Positions 26,101-36,575 are shown, numbered from the stretch's first letter. The stretch is 64,000 bases of DNA from M3007 sp964550795 (GCA_964550795.1 CAZKBH010000019.1:18153-82152), one strand, 5' to 3'. The notes: generated from the letters alone by a model not told the origin. Made by a program: numbers and translations.

Positions 26101-29100
26101 TGACAACCTTACCCCACCTACAGCGGCCGTGGCGGCTCCGGGGTTGATTACCTGCACAGTTAGTGAAGTGACCCTCAACGGGGCCGCTTCATCCCCCGCA
26201 GGGATCAGTTTCCAATGGGAAACATCCAATGGCTTTATCGTATCTGGACAAAATTCGCCCACTGCGGTCGTGAACGAAGCGGGTGAATATACGCTGGTGG
26301 TGACGAACCCCGGCAATGGATGCACGAGTGCACAGACCGTCACCGTAAACCAGAACTTCTCAGCGCCCATCGCGGTTGCTACTACGAGCAATAACATTAC
26401 TTGCGCTATTCTGCAAGCTACGGTAAGCGCGCAGGGTTCGCAGATGGTACCGACCGACACTTATGTATGGTCAACCATCAATGGTAATTTTGTTTCCGGT
26501 ACCAATACACTTACCCCAATCGTAAACGCCCCCGGCACCTACTCCATCGTCATCACCAACCCGACGAGTATGTGTTCCTCGCAGGCATCCATTGTAGTGC
26601 AGGCCGATAACCTGCCACCGGCTGCCAATGCAGGCCCGCCAGCTACCCTGACTTGCGCCAACACCTCGCTCAGCATTGGGAACCCGCTCGCGCCAACCGG
26701 ACCGAACCTAAGTTATACCTGGTCGGCATCGCCGGGTAATATTTCAGGGGGGGGTAACACGCCTACCCCTACGGTTAATCAACCTGGCACCTACAATTTG
26801 CTTGTTACGAATAGCGCAAACGGATGTAGCAATACAGCCTCGGTGACGATTCCGCAAAACATCATCCCGCCGACGGTAATCGTAGCACCGGGAGGAGAAA
26901 TCAATTGCACCAGCCCGACGATTCAGCTCAGCGGTCTAGGCTCCAGTATTGGACCAACCTTCTCGTACCAATGGACGGCAGCTTCTGGTAATGGCATTGG
27001 AGCGGGCGACAATACTTTGACCCCCACCATCACGGCACCAGGCACTTACACTTTGGTAGTAACCAATGCCGCCAACGGTTGTACAAGTTCAAGCGCAACC
27101 ACCGTAAGCATTGACTCGGATGTGCCAATCGCTACGGCTGCACCGCAGGGGATTTTAACTTGTGCGATACAAACCATCCCGGTAAGTGCCGCGGGGTCCA
27201 CCACAGGGCCTACGATCATGTACCAATGGGGCACCCAGAATGGTCAAATTATTGGCCCCGCTACGGGCGCGCAAATCACCGCCGGGAACCCCGGTCTGTA
27301 CACGCTGGTAGTAACCAATACCGCCAACAATTGCACGGCTACCACGACGGTAGATGTTTTGGAAAACATACTTGCCCCGGTCGCAAATGCGGGAATGGGT
27401 GATGTGCTCAATTGCACCGTTCCAGCCATGACCCTAAACGGCGACAGCAGCAGCGTTGGGCCACAATTCGGGTATTCTTGGACCGCCATTTCGGGTGGGA
27501 ATTTTGTGTCTGCGACCAATATCATCAGCCCTCAAGTGAATGAGGCAGGCGTGTATCAGCTGCTGGTCACCAACGTGACCAATGGTTGTACGGCAATAGA
27601 TCAGGTGGAAATTGTAGCCGATGACAGTGATCCAGTGGTAGCCCTTTCGCAACCCCAGCAGTTGAATTGTCTGATTACCCAGGAAGTGATCCAATCCACT
27701 GGTTCCTCCACAGGTCCGAATTTTACCTACCAATGGACAGGCCCCGGCTTGCAGTCGAATCCAACCGCAGTGAACGCGACCATTAACCTGCCAGGCAATT
27801 ACACACTTGTCATTACAAACTCGGACAATGGCTGCACAACGGAGCAAACAGTGCCTGTTACCCAAAACATTCAAGCACCCAATGCAGATGCCGGGCCAAA
27901 TGTGTTGCTCAACTGTTATAACCCTCAAATGCAAATCGGCGGCACAAATAATTCAACCGGCCCGAATTTCACTTACAACTGGATTGATCCGGGCGGCATC
28001 ATCGCTGGAGGAACGACTCTAACACCAACCGTGGCAGGCGGCGGCACGTATGCAATTATTGTGACCAACACCACCAACGGCTGTACTGCTACCGATCCGA
28101 TGATTGTGACGACTGATTTTGAATCGCCGCAAGCCAATGGTGGACCCTCATTCCAATTAACCTGCATTCAATCAAGCTATACGCTACAGGCTATTGCACC
28201 TGTTGGTCCTAACTTTACCTATCAATGGTCAACCATCGGGGGGAGCTTTTCCTCTCCTACCAATATTCTGAATCCGACGGTGGATGGCGCAGGCGAATAC
28301 ACCCTTTTGGTGACCAATACCACCAACGGTTGCACCTCATCGCCCACGGTACAAATTACGCAGGCCGCGGATGTGCCAATCGCTGCGGCCAACACAGCGC
28401 CTAACCTGACTTGTGCGATTACGGAACTTACGCTGAATGGTACGGGAACTAATTTTGGAGTGGGCTATAATGTGCAGTGGATGGCCAGCAATGGCGGCAA
28501 CATCGTGAGCGGAGCCAACAATACCTTGAATCCAATCATCAATGCTCCTGGAACGTACACCGTGACGGTGCAAAATCTCTTGAATCAGTGTCAGGCAACC
28601 AGCAGTGTGAATGTACTGGCAGACCTCGCACCGCCGCAGATCAACGCAGGCCCTGAACAAACATTGACCTGCACCGTGGAGAGTCTTAACTTGTTGGGTA
28701 CCAATGCTTCACCAGGGCAATTTACCTACACTTGGGTTACTCCGGATGGCAATATCGTCAGTGGCGCGAATACTTTAACGCCGGTAATTGATGCCGTTGG
28801 TTACTATGAATTGGAGGCGGTTAGCTTCCAAAATGGTTGCAGCAATGTCGTCAGTGTAGAAGTGGTTGCCAATCTGGTTGATCCGATTTCAAACATTGCG
28901 GCTCCTGCAACTTTGACCTGCGCCATCGAACAAGTGACGCTCAATGCCGGCGCGAGCAGCACCGGAAATATGACCTACGTGTGGACTACCAGTGGAGGCA
29001 ACATCGTGAATCAAAGCAACCCCTTGGCAGTTGTGGTCAATGAACCCGCAGATTACACCTTGTTGATCACGGACAATGTAAACGGATGCACCAGTTCGGC

Positions 29101-30688
29101 AACGGTGAATGTTCCACAAGACATCCTGAATCCAACTGCCTCCGCCGGGGCAGACGGTGAACTGACTTGCGCCATTACCACCCTGACCCTCAATGGCTCA
29201 GGCTCCAGCAGCAACGGCGATTATTTTTACCAGTGGACCACGTCAAACGGTAATATCCTGGTCGGAGCCAACGGCCTTGCACCTGTAGTTACGGCTGGTG
29301 GCCTCTACAATCTTGTGGTGACCAACAACACGAACGGCTGTTCCGCAACGGATCAGGTGGTGGTAAGCACCAACACCCAGCCGCCCGTAGTAGCCATCGT
29401 TTCTCCGGGCGTATTGGGCTGCACCCAACTTTCTGTGCTGCTCAATGGCAGTGGCTCCGCGATTGGTCCAAATATCATGTATGAATGGACAACCCTTAAT
29501 GGCAATTTTGTGGGCAACACCAACACCAGTTCCGCAACGGTAAACACGCAAGGCACCTATACGCTGAATGTGCTGAATACTTCCACCGGCTGCTCGGCTT
29601 CACAAACCGTGCAAGTGAGCGACAACACCGTTTTGCCACAGGCCGAAGCTGGGCCGCCATTTACCCTTACTTGTGCAGTGGACCAAACGACCTTACAAGG
29701 CACTGGTTCCACTGGTTCTATTTATGCCTATACTTGGAACACGCAGGGGGGCAATATCCTTTCGGGCGCCAATTCCCCAAATCCGGTGGTGAATCAACCG
29801 GGCACCTACTCCCTTTTGGTGACCAACACGACCACCGGCTGTACCCAAACGGATAACGTGCAAATTTTTGTGGAAACCAATGTGCCCACCGATTTTGACT
29901 ACGCCCTGGAGCCACCTACCTGCAAAGACAACGATGGTATTATTAGTTTCGGAGCGGTGCAGGGCGGTTTTGGTCCGTATGTGTACTCCATTAATGGCGG
30001 TCAGAGCTACGTGTCAAGTTTGGATTTTGCGGGCATCGCACCGGGCGCGTACGATTTGTTGATTCAGGATGCAAACGGTTGTGCATTTGAGCAGACACTC
30101 ACCGTTCCACAGGCACCGGATCCAACGATTACCACGGCCCCGCAATTTGAGATACAACTCGGCGATGAACAGGAGTTGACGGCGTTTTTGGCCCCGGGTT
30201 ATCCGCTGGCGCTGATTGAGAGCATCGTCTGGACGCCGATGGATGGTTTGACTTTTGAAGACTCGAGCATTCCAAGCCTGTTGAATCCAACGGCAAAGCC
30301 GCTCCAGACCACGGAATATGAGGTTACGATCGTCAGCACAGATGGTTGTCAAGCTACGGATCGGGTATTGATTAGGGTGGATAATAGTCCGCACATCTAC
30401 ATCCCGAACGTGTTCTCGCCTTGGGAAGAAGATGGCAACAATGACATTTTCCTGATTTTCGCGGATGGGGATCAGATTGAAAAAGTGGACATCTTCCAAA
30501 TCTTTGACCGCTGGGGCGACATGGTGTTCTCGAACCAGAACTTCCAGCCCAACGATCCAGCCCATGGCTGGGACGGAAGGCACCGGGGCAAATTAATGAC
30601 CCCGGCTGTGTTTGTTTACTACGCTGAAATTCGCTTAATAGACGGACGCGTACTCCTTTACAAGGGGGATGTGACCTTGTTGAGATAA
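23179..30688 (+). pseudogene. Giant gliding-associated surface adhesin with tandem Ig/PKD-like repeats, split by a frameshift
   Basis: About 2,500 residues if joined. Order: signal peptide (LPLTAQ); a choice-of-anchor-L domain at about residues 135-400 (NCFDVTGVIYEGGGDQIGSF, VFASEEYCEYVNSGFNDVFG); a Calx-beta-like domain that contains the frame break; two SprB-type repeats; 17 tandem Ig/PKD-like repeats of about 84 residues (nt 25591-29878), each with a Cys pair (LTC...GC); another SprB-like repeat; and a gliding-motility-associated C-terminal domain (IYIPNVFSPWEEDGNNDIF to GDVTLLR, about 2406-2502). The first frame stops at 24546 and the second is open from 24374. Dropping one T near 24531-24536 rejoins SSTA with IPVNI. 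It is a likely T9SS-exported filament or SprB-like adhesin. Confidence 0.88.
25591..29878 (+). repeat. Array of 17 tandem repeats inside the adhesin gene
   Basis: Each unit is about 252 bases (84 residues), starting P-P/V-x-A.A.P...LTC and ending TYTLVVTN...NGCT. Units are diverged at DNA level, so the array is old rather than recently amplified. Confidence 0.85.
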
Positions 30689-30723
30689 GCCCGCTCACTT
30701 AAAGACAGTTTCTTAGCAGAAAT

Positions 30724-30768
30724 AAAAAGCCGCGGCCTCAGAAATTGGGGTCGCGGCTTTTTTACAAA
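30724..30768 (+). terminator. Bidirectional terminator hairpin
   Basis: AAAAAGCCGCGGCCTC pairs with GGGGTCGCGGCTTTTTT around a 7-base loop, lying between the convergent adhesin and DUF2141 genes. Confidence 0.8.
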
Positions 30769-30806
30769 TAAACCAAAGCGGTTTAAGCGATGCAAAGCAT
30801 AGGTGC

Positions 30807-30850
30807 CAATCGAACCAATCGTTCCAATCGTTCCAATCGAACCAATTGAA
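30807..30850. repeat. Short tandem repeat of AATCGTTCC/AATCGAACC units
   Basis: Five 9-base units (CCAATCGAA or CCAATCGTT) directly after the end of the DUF2141 gene. Confidence 0.7.
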
Positions 30851-31258
30851 CTACCATTTCTCCATCCGAATGCTGATCGAGCTGCCTGTGCTACTGAGGT
30901 TGAACACCGTTTCTGTCCAGCTGGGCGCGCGGAATTTCGGACGGGCGTTGTTTGAAAAACCATAGGGTTCGTTGGGAATACCGGCCCAATTGGTATCGAG
31001 CTGGCCGTTGCCATTCACATCGTGAAAAGAACTGATGGCGTAGCGCCCCGGTGGCAGATTGTCCAGCGAGACACGCATTGTACCTTTTTGGGTAACGGGC
31101 ACGATTTTTTTAACAATGGCTTTTTCAGGTGCCAAAAAGCCTTCGGAACGATCATAAACGGCCACATATACGCTGCCTTTTGCTTCGCGCAGGTTGGTAA
31201 ATTCTATTTGGAGGCCGGGTTCGGAGAACAGCGGTAAAAGCCAAAACAACAGGATCAT
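30851..31258 (-). CDS. DUF2141 domain exported protein
   Basis: About 135 residues from the ATG at 31258 (an in-frame ATG 9 codons upstream is possible). Signal peptide MILLFWLLPLFSEPG, then the DUF2141 (PF09912) beta-sandwich: GLQIEFTNLREAKGSVYVAV, LPPGRYAISSFHDVNGNGQL, GIPNEPYGFSNNARPKFRAP. The D-V-N-G-N-G-Q-L-D loop may bind calcium (inference). No function is known for the family. Convergent with the adhesin gene. Confidence 0.82.
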   Translation of the reverse strand: MILLFWLLPLFSEPGLQIEFTNLREAKGSVYVAVYDRSEGFLAPEKAIVKKIVPVTQKGTMRVSLDNLPPGRYAISSFHDVNGNGQLDTNWAGIPNEPYGFSNNARPKFRAPSWTETVFNLSSTGSSISIRMEKW

Positions 31259-31333
31259 AGGAGGAATGTTTGAGTGTTTGAACAAAGGCAGGGGAATTAA
31301 GTTTGGCTGAAATTCACCGGGTGACTCGTGCGT

Positions 31334-31366
31334 AGAAGTGACACTTTTTAAAAAAGTGTCACTTCT
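31334..31366. promoter_or_regulatory. Perfect palindrome in the divergent DUF2141/typA region
   Basis: AGAAGTGACACTTTTT and AAAAAGTGTCACTTCT are 16-base arms with a one-base centre. It sits upstream of both flanking genes, so it is not a terminator for either; an operator or mobile palindrome is possible. Confidence 0.55.
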
Positions 31367-31552
31367 TTAAACTTCGGCATGCGATGTATGCAGTGAACTG
31401 TTGCTCATTTTTCAAGCACAGCAACGAAAAACCACAAAAATAAAATTTTGAAAACTGCCATTTTTTGGGCCTTTTCCCAAACATTGCCTGCGCTTCGCCT
31501 ATTATTAACAAATACTTACCCGCCCGTCTTTTTTTTCTGGAATAAAAAAGCC

Positions 31553-31560
31553 TACTTTTG
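31553..31560 (+). promoter_or_regulatory. -7 promoter element for typA
   Basis: TACTTTTG matches TAnnTTTG; typA starts about 160 bases downstream, leaving a long leader. Confidence 0.5.
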
Positions 31561-31718
31561 CGACCCGTTTGGGGAGCCTGCGTTTTTGCCGAAAATTTGG
31601 ATGTTTAATGTGTTTTTTGATAAAAATTCTTCATTCAAGGCAAAAATCCACTTCGTTCCAAACATCATTTTTAAAAACGGCGATTTTCAAATCGTCTTTG
31701 ATCATCATTTAGTTTTCC

Positions 31719-33413
31719 ATGAAGAACATTCGCAACGTCGCAATCATCGCCCACGTAGACCACGGTAAGACTACCCTGGTTGACAAAATGATCCTCGCTT
31801 CTCAGATCTTCAAGGAGCACGAGATGACTGGCGACCTGATGCTTGATAACAACGATTTGGAGCGTGAGCGTGGCATCACCATCCTCTCCAAAAACGTTTC
31901 TATTAATTTTAAAGGAATCAAAATCAACGTCATTGACACCCCTGGTCACGCCGATTTCGGTGGTGAAGTAGAGCGCGTGCTCAATATGGCCGACGGGGTG
32001 CTCCTGTTGGTGGACGCTTTTGAAGGTCCCATGCCACAAACCCGTTTTGTGTTGCAAAAAGCCCTCGAAATGGGCAAAAAACCCATCGTTGTCATCAATA
32101 AAGTGGACAAACCGAACTGCAACCCGGATTGGGCGCACGAACAGGTGTTCGACTTGATGCACTCCCTGGGCGCTACCGAAGAGCAACTTGATTTCCCGGT
32201 CGTATTCGGTTCAGCCAAAAACGGCTGGATGGCGCACGATTGGAAAAACCCTGCCACCGACATCGTGGTTCTGCTCGAAGACATCGTAAAATACATTCCT
32301 GAACCTAAAATTGCCGAAGGCAACACCCAAATGTTGGTGACTTCCCTCGACTTCTCGACCTTCATCGGGCGGATCGCGGTAGGACGTTTGTTGCGCGGCA
32401 AATTGGTGGCCAACCAGCCCGTCACACTTTGCAAAAAAGACGGACGGATGCTGAAGCACCGCATCAAACAATTGTTTGTGTTTGATGGCCTTGCCAAAAA
32501 AGAAGTAAAAGAAGTAGAGCCAGGCGACATCTGCGCAGTAGTGGGTGTGGACGGATTTGAAATTGGAGATACCATCGCTGATTTTGAAAATCCAGAGGCA
32601 CTCGCACCGATCTCGATTGATGAGCCGACCATGTCTATGCTTTTCACCATCAACGATTCTCCGTTTTTTGGTCAGGAAGGCAAATTTGTAACCAGCCGCC
32701 ACGTTCGGGAGCGTTTGGAGAAAGAATTGGAGAAAAACCTCGCGATGCGCATGGAAGATACGGCCTCTGCCGATTCGTTCATGGTGTTTGGTCGCGGCGT
32801 TTTGCACCTTTCTATCCTGATCGAGACCATGCGCCGCGAAGGCTACGAACTTCAGATCGGGCAGCCACGCGTAATCGTCAAAACGATCAACGGCCAAAAG
32901 TGTGAACCCATCGAGGAACTCACCATTGACGTACCAGAAACTACCAGCGGCAAGTGTATCGAATTGGTCACCCGCCGTAAAGGGGTGATGAACAGCATGG
33001 AGCCTAAGGGCGATCGTTTCCTCCTTCGTTTTGAAATCCCGGCCCGCGGCATCATCGGCCTGCGTTCCAATATCCTTACTGCCACCCAGGGCGAAGCTAT
33101 TATGACCCACCGTTTTGTGGGCTACGAACCTTGGCGCGGCGAAATCGGTGGTCGCCAAAACGGCTCCCTGATTTCCATGGAAACGGGCAATGCCTTTGCT
33201 TATTCGCTCGACAACCTGCAAGACCGCGGCACTTTTTTCATCGAACCAGGGGAAGAAGTGTATGAAGGCCAGGTAATCGGCGAAAACAACCGCCCGAATG
33301 ATTTGGTCATCAACGTGACCAAAAGTAAAAAACTCACCAACCACCGTGCATCTGGTGCAGACGACAAAACGTCTTTGCCACCAGCCCAACGCTTCACCCT
33401 GGAAGAGGCATAG
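31719..33413 (+). CDS. typA: Ribosome-associated GTPase TypA/BipA, ending at an in-frame amber codon
   Basis: Translational GTPase that acts on the 50S subunit, mainly under cold or stress. G motifs: G1 AHVDHGKTT (residues about 10-18), RGIT switch (about 51-54), G3 DTPGHADFG (about 74-82), G4 NKVDK (about 128-132). EF-G-like domains III and V and the TypA-specific C-terminal domain follow. The frame stops at TAG 33411-33413, after LEEA, at residue 564. However, the next 38 codons in the same frame (EDLQEDEYVELTPKSIRLRK and on to GYSVA, TAA at 33528-33530) are plainly the normal TypA end. TAG stands where a leucine (TTG, one base away) would be expected, so the intact product would have about 603 residues. 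Confidence 0.93.
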   Translation: MKNIRNVAIIAHVDHGKTTLVDKMILASQIFKEHEMTGDLMLDNNDLERERGITILSKNVSINFKGIKINVIDTPGHADFGGEVERVLNMADGVLLLVDAFEGPMPQTRFVLQKALEMGKKPIVVINKVDKPNCNPDWAHEQVFDLMHSLGATEEQLDFPVVFGSAKNGWMAHDWKNPATDIVVLLEDIVKYIPEPKIAEGNTQMLVTSLDFSTFIGRIAVGRLLRGKLVANQPVTLCKKDGRMLKHRIKQLFVFDGLAKKEVKEVEPGDICAVVGVDGFEIGDTIADFENPEALAPISIDEPTMSMLFTINDSPFFGQEGKFVTSRHVRERLEKELEKNLAMRMEDTASADSFMVFGRGVLHLSILIETMRREGYELQIGQPRVIVKTINGQKCEPIEELTIDVPETTSGKCIELVTRRKGVMNSMEPKGDRFLLRFEIPARGIIGLRSNILTATQGEAIMTHRFVGYEPWRGEIGGRQNGSLISMETGNAFAYSLDNLQDRGTFFIEPGEEVYEGQVIGENNRPNDLVINVTKSKKLTNHRASGADDKTSLPPAQRFTLEEA

Positions 33414-33540
33414 GAAGACCTTCAAGAAGACGAGTACGTGGAACTGACGCCTAAGAGCATCCGTTTGCGTAAAGTTTACCTCAAAGAAAATGAGCGTAAA
33501 AAGTCTGAGAAGGGCTATTCTGTAGCCTAAACTCGAAAAT

Positions 33541-33582
33541 CGCGTACGGAAAACTCCATTTGGGGGCTCCGTACGCGTTAAT
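33541..33582 (+). terminator. Terminator-like hairpin after typA
   Basis: CGCGTACGGA pairs with TCCGTACGCG; the T tract (TTAATTT) is weak. It begins 10 bases after the TAA at 33530, which supports 33530 as the original end of typA. Confidence 0.6.
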
Positions 33583-33636
33583 TTGACTGCAGCACGTGAA
33601 AAAAAAATCAAAATCCTTTCGTTTGTCGGGAAATTT

Positions 33637-33644
33637 TACTTTTG
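33637..33644 (+). promoter_or_regulatory. -7 promoter element for queA
   Basis: TACTTTTG matches TAnnTTTG, 167 bases before the queA ATG. Confidence 0.45.
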
Positions 33645-33810
33645 CAGCCGTTTTGGACTGAAAAACAATTTGACATCCATTGGGTTTCATTCCCAAAGCC
33701 CTCCTTTTTTCTGAAAAAGTCGTTTTTTACAAAATCAAAACTGTGCAATCCGCACCAGGAACGGACCCTTTTGAAATTGAAAATGCCCAAACCGGCCTGA
33801 CAAACAAACT

Positions 33811-34875
33811 ATGCGTACCAAACTATCCCAGTTCAACTTTGATCTTCCCACCGAATTGGTGGCCCAATACCCCGCAGAGGAGCGCGACCAAAGCCGCCTC
33901 ATGGTGCTGCACCGCAAAACGGGTAAAATCGAGCACAAACTTTTTAAAGACATCCTCGGTTACTTCGGTGAAGGTGACACGATGATCTTTAACAACACGA
34001 AGGTTTTCCCGGCAAGACTTTTTGGACAAAAAGAAAAAACGGGCGCTAAAATCGAGGTGTTTCTGCTCCGCGAACTCAACCACGATGCCCGCCTTTGGGA
34101 TGTACTGGTAGATCCTGCACGTAAAATCCGGGTGGGCAACAAACTTTACTTTGAAGACGAGCACGGCAACGACGCTTTGGTGGCCGAAGTGGTGGACAAT
34201 ACCACTTCGCGTGGGCGTACCATACGGTTTCTTTTCGATGGTACGGATGATGATTTCGTCAACGAACTCGTGAAACTCGGCAACACCCCCCTGCCCAAGT
34301 ACATCGAAAGAGAGCCGGAGGCGATTGACCGCGAGCGCTACCAGACTATTTATGCCAAAGAAATGGGTGCAGTGGCAGCCCCAACAGCTGGACTTCACTT
34401 CAGCCGTGAGCTGATGAAACGTTTGGAGTTGAAAGGCGTGAATTTCGCTGAACTTACCCTTCATATTGGCCTCGGCACCTTCCGCAGCATAGATGTGGAA
34501 GACCTCTCGAAGCACAAAATGGAGGCCGAATACTTTAAAATCCCGCAGGCAGCCGCAGATACGGTGAACAAAAGCCTGATGGCCGATAAAAAAGTGTGTG
34601 CAGTAGGCACTACCGTCATGCGCTCTATCGAAACGTCTGTGAGCGCCGAGCGCATGCTCAAACAGGTGGAAGGCTGGACCAACAAGTTCATCTACCCGCC
34701 CTACGAATTCAGCATTGCCAATTGCATGGTTACCAATTTCCACCTTCCAAAATCAAGCCTGCTCATCATGATTTCGGCTTTTGGTGGGTTTGATCTTGTC
34801 ATGGAGGCTTATCACCAGGCCGTAAAAGAGAAATATCGCTTTTACAGCTACGGCGATGCGATGCTGATTCTTTGA
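33811..34875 (+). CDS. queA: S-adenosylmethionine:tRNA ribosyltransferase-isomerase
   Basis: Transfers and rearranges the ribosyl part of SAM onto preQ1 at tRNA position 34, giving epoxyqueuosine. 354 residues, full family length. Family motifs: FDLPTELVAQYPAEERDQSR at about 9-28, FNNTKVFPARL at about 60-70, GNTPLPKYIER (about 157-167), APTAGLHFSRELM (about 190-202), LHIGLGTFR (about 219-227), and TNFHLPKSSLLIMISAF near the C terminus. Follows typA but with its own promoter-like box. Confidence 0.96.
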   Translation: MRTKLSQFNFDLPTELVAQYPAEERDQSRLMVLHRKTGKIEHKLFKDILGYFGEGDTMIFNNTKVFPARLFGQKEKTGAKIEVFLLRELNHDARLWDVLVDPARKIRVGNKLYFEDEHGNDALVAEVVDNTTSRGRTIRFLFDGTDDDFVNELVKLGNTPLPKYIEREPEAIDRERYQTIYAKEMGAVAAPTAGLHFSRELMKRLELKGVNFAELTLHIGLGTFRSIDVEDLSKHKMEAEYFKIPQAAADTVNKSLMADKKVCAVGTTVMRSIETSVSAERMLKQVEGWTNKFIYPPYEFSIANCMVTNFHLPKSSLLIMISAFGGFDLVMEAYHQAVKEKYRFYSYGDAMLIL

Positions 34876-34976
34876 TTTGGGTGTTTTGGGGCTGAAAATG
34901 ATGTAACTTGTTTTCAGGTCCAAATGGCTCAATATCCAATTCTCCCAATTTTTAAAAACAACAGAACCAACCGCTT

Positions 34977-35198
34977 ATGTATTGGACACTCGAACTGGCC
35001 TCCTATCTTGAAGAGGCTCCGTGGCCAGCCTCTAAAGATGAACTGATTGATTACGCCATTCGCTCCGGCTCCCCTGCCGAGGTCATCGAAAATCTGGAAG
35101 AACTCGACGACGATGGCGAATTGTACGAAGGCATCGAAGATATTTGGCCGGATTACCCGCGCCACGACGACTTCTTTTTCAACGAGGACGAGTATTGA
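34977..35198 (+). CDS. DUF2795 family small acidic protein
   Basis: 73 residues, strongly acidic, no signal peptide. MYWTLELASYLEEAPWPASK, then DELIDYAIRSGSPAEVIENL and ending PRHDDFFFNEDEY, is a highly conserved pattern across Bacteroidota (DUF2795, PF11387). Function unknown. It follows queA by 101 bases and is closed by a terminator. Confidence 0.85.
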   Translation: MYWTLELASYLEEAPWPASKDELIDYAIRSGSPAEVIENLEELDDDGELYEGIEDIWPDYPRHDDFFFNEDEY

Positions 35199-35244
35199 GG
35201 GCCTTGTAAGCCCTTCTTTACGTTGATTTTAGGTCAAAAATAAG

Positions 35245-35280
35245 AGGCCGATTCTGCTCATGCGGAATCGGCCTTTGTGT
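35245..35280 (+). terminator. Rho-independent terminator
   Basis: AGGCCGATTC/GAATCGGCCT, a perfect 10-bp stem with a 10-base loop, then TTGTGTATT. Confidence 0.75.
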
Positions 35281-35341
35281 ATTATGCCTTAGGGATGGTT
35301 TTTCGTAAAGCATTAAAATAGGCTCTGCGGGTACGTTCCTA

Positions 35342-35467
35342 CGCTAGCGCGAAGCTGACACCATACCAAGCCCAACGCACGCTGGCGCGATGGCTTCAGC
35401 CTCGTGCCGAGTATTCTCGCCGGCTGTGCCGGCAAACGAAAAGTGGATCACATCGATTTAAGGTGGG
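35342..35467 (+). repeat. 126-bp dispersed repeat, family F (copy 1)
   Basis: Starts CGCTAGCGCGAAGCTGACAC and ends AGGTGGG. The second copy (36576-36701) has the same length with four differences. It contains the hairpin CGGCTGTGCCG. The two copies flank the 35611-36177 gene in the same orientation. Confidence 0.9.
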
Positions 35468-35610
35468 GTGAATAATGATTGCGTTCTCGTCACACGCAAC
35501 ATTTCCGATTTTTCAGGATTGCCTGACCTGGCTATTTTGAACCCGTTCCAGCAAATGCGCAGCGTATTCAGCAAATGGCCGTTATTGCAGTTCACTAAAC
35601 TTACCTTTTT

Positions 35611-36177
35611 ATGAATTTCAAACGCTCAACCCTTTTTGTTTTCGTGGTTCTTTTGTCAACTAATTCCCTTTCTGCTCAGGACGCAAAACCCCTCCGTGAA
35701 GTCGGGCTCCAATTTAGCAGCTTGGATTTTGATGGCAGCAGTGGATTTAGTGCTTTTTTCAAGAAGCAGAAAGCGGAAAATGTGTATCGCAGAATTCGAT
35801 TCTTTTCAGGAAGCGTAGGTTTTGGAATCGTGCAAGAGGAATTCAACTTCGATATTTCAGCGGGAATAGCGATTGGACGCGAAAAGCGCAAAAGTCTTGA
35901 TTCGAAGTTGGTCTTTTATCAGGGACCAGAATTTGCCATGCGATTAAATGTTGCATCGTTTCTAGAAGTACAGTCCCAAGTCTCCATTGTGCCCTCCTTT
36001 GGCTGGGTTTTAGGCTTGCAGCATAGTTTCAACGACCGTTGGGCTGTCAATTTGGAAACAATACCCAGTGCATCCATCTCCTTTTATGCTAACACAAACA
36101 ACGAGGATAGTCGCGCTTTGAATTTCGGCGCAGGTATCAGCAATGCAGTCTCTATTGGATTGGTGCGCAAGTTCTAA
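35611..36177 (+). CDS. Predicted small outer-membrane beta-barrel protein
   Basis: 188 residues. Signal peptide LFVFVVLLSTNSLSAQ (cut near residue 23), then alternating amphipathic strands (GLQFSSLDFDGS, FDISAGIAIGREK, FAMRLNVASFLEVQSQVSIV, SIGLVRKF) ending in a terminal Phe, as in 8-stranded outer-membrane barrels. No specific family recognised. The gene sits alone between two direct copies of the family F repeat, so recombination between them could delete it. Confidence 0.65.
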   Translation: MNFKRSTLFVFVVLLSTNSLSAQDAKPLREVGLQFSSLDFDGSSGFSAFFKKQKAENVYRRIRFFSGSVGFGIVQEEFNFDISAGIAIGREKRKSLDSKLVFYQGPEFAMRLNVASFLEVQSQVSIVPSFGWVLGLQHSFNDRWAVNLETIPSASISFYANTNNEDSRALNFGAGISNAVSIGLVRKF

Positions 36178-36229
36178 TACAGTAAAATTACTGACATATT
36201 GGTGGCACAATTTGAAGTTGTGCCATTCG

Positions 36230-36372
36230 CTGGCGCACGGTCTGCTGCTGGCGCATGGTTCTGCTGCTGGCGCACGGCTCTGCCGTGTGCCCACTATCTG
36301 GTCGGTTCCGCCGACCGACTTGTCGGCAGAGCCGACGGAATAATAGGCACACGGCAGAGCCGTGCCCCAGCG
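36230..36372. repeat. Dispersed palindrome, family B (full copy with extra arms)
   Basis: Three partial GCTGGCGCA(C/T)GG arms (36230-36270) lead into a full 106-base copy at 36266-36371, with hairpins CACGGC-TCT-GCCGTG, GTCGGTTCCGCCGAC and GTCGGCAGAGCCGAC, then GGAATAATAGG and the closing arm ending CCCCAGC. Further GCGTTTGCC/GCGTGTGCC fragments follow up to about 36440. Confidence 0.8.
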
Positions 36373-36454
36373 TATGCCGTTCCCCAGCGTTTGCCATACG
36401 GCAGCGTGTGGACGTGCACCAGCGTGTGCCCCACGCCAGCAGCGAGCCGAAAAG

Positions 36455-36494
36455 CAAGCGGCCGATTCCACCAGGTGAAATCGGCCGCTTCAAT
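36455..36494. terminator. Hairpin CGGCCGATTYCACC
   Basis: GCGGCCGATTCCACC pairs with GGTGAAATCGGCCGC (one mismatch) around a short loop. It could end the 35611-36177 transcript but lies 280 bases away, with no strong T tract. Confidence 0.45.
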
Positions 36495-36575
36495 ATTTCC
36501 TAACTGCTTGAAAATCAGTTCTTATTCGTCACCTTCAAATAATTCTCCAAGGCTACTGCGATGGAAGGCGCCCTC

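Noticed and set aside
31448..31768. 106-codon frame overlapping the typA start
   Set aside because: It lies in the typA leader and runs into typA in another frame.
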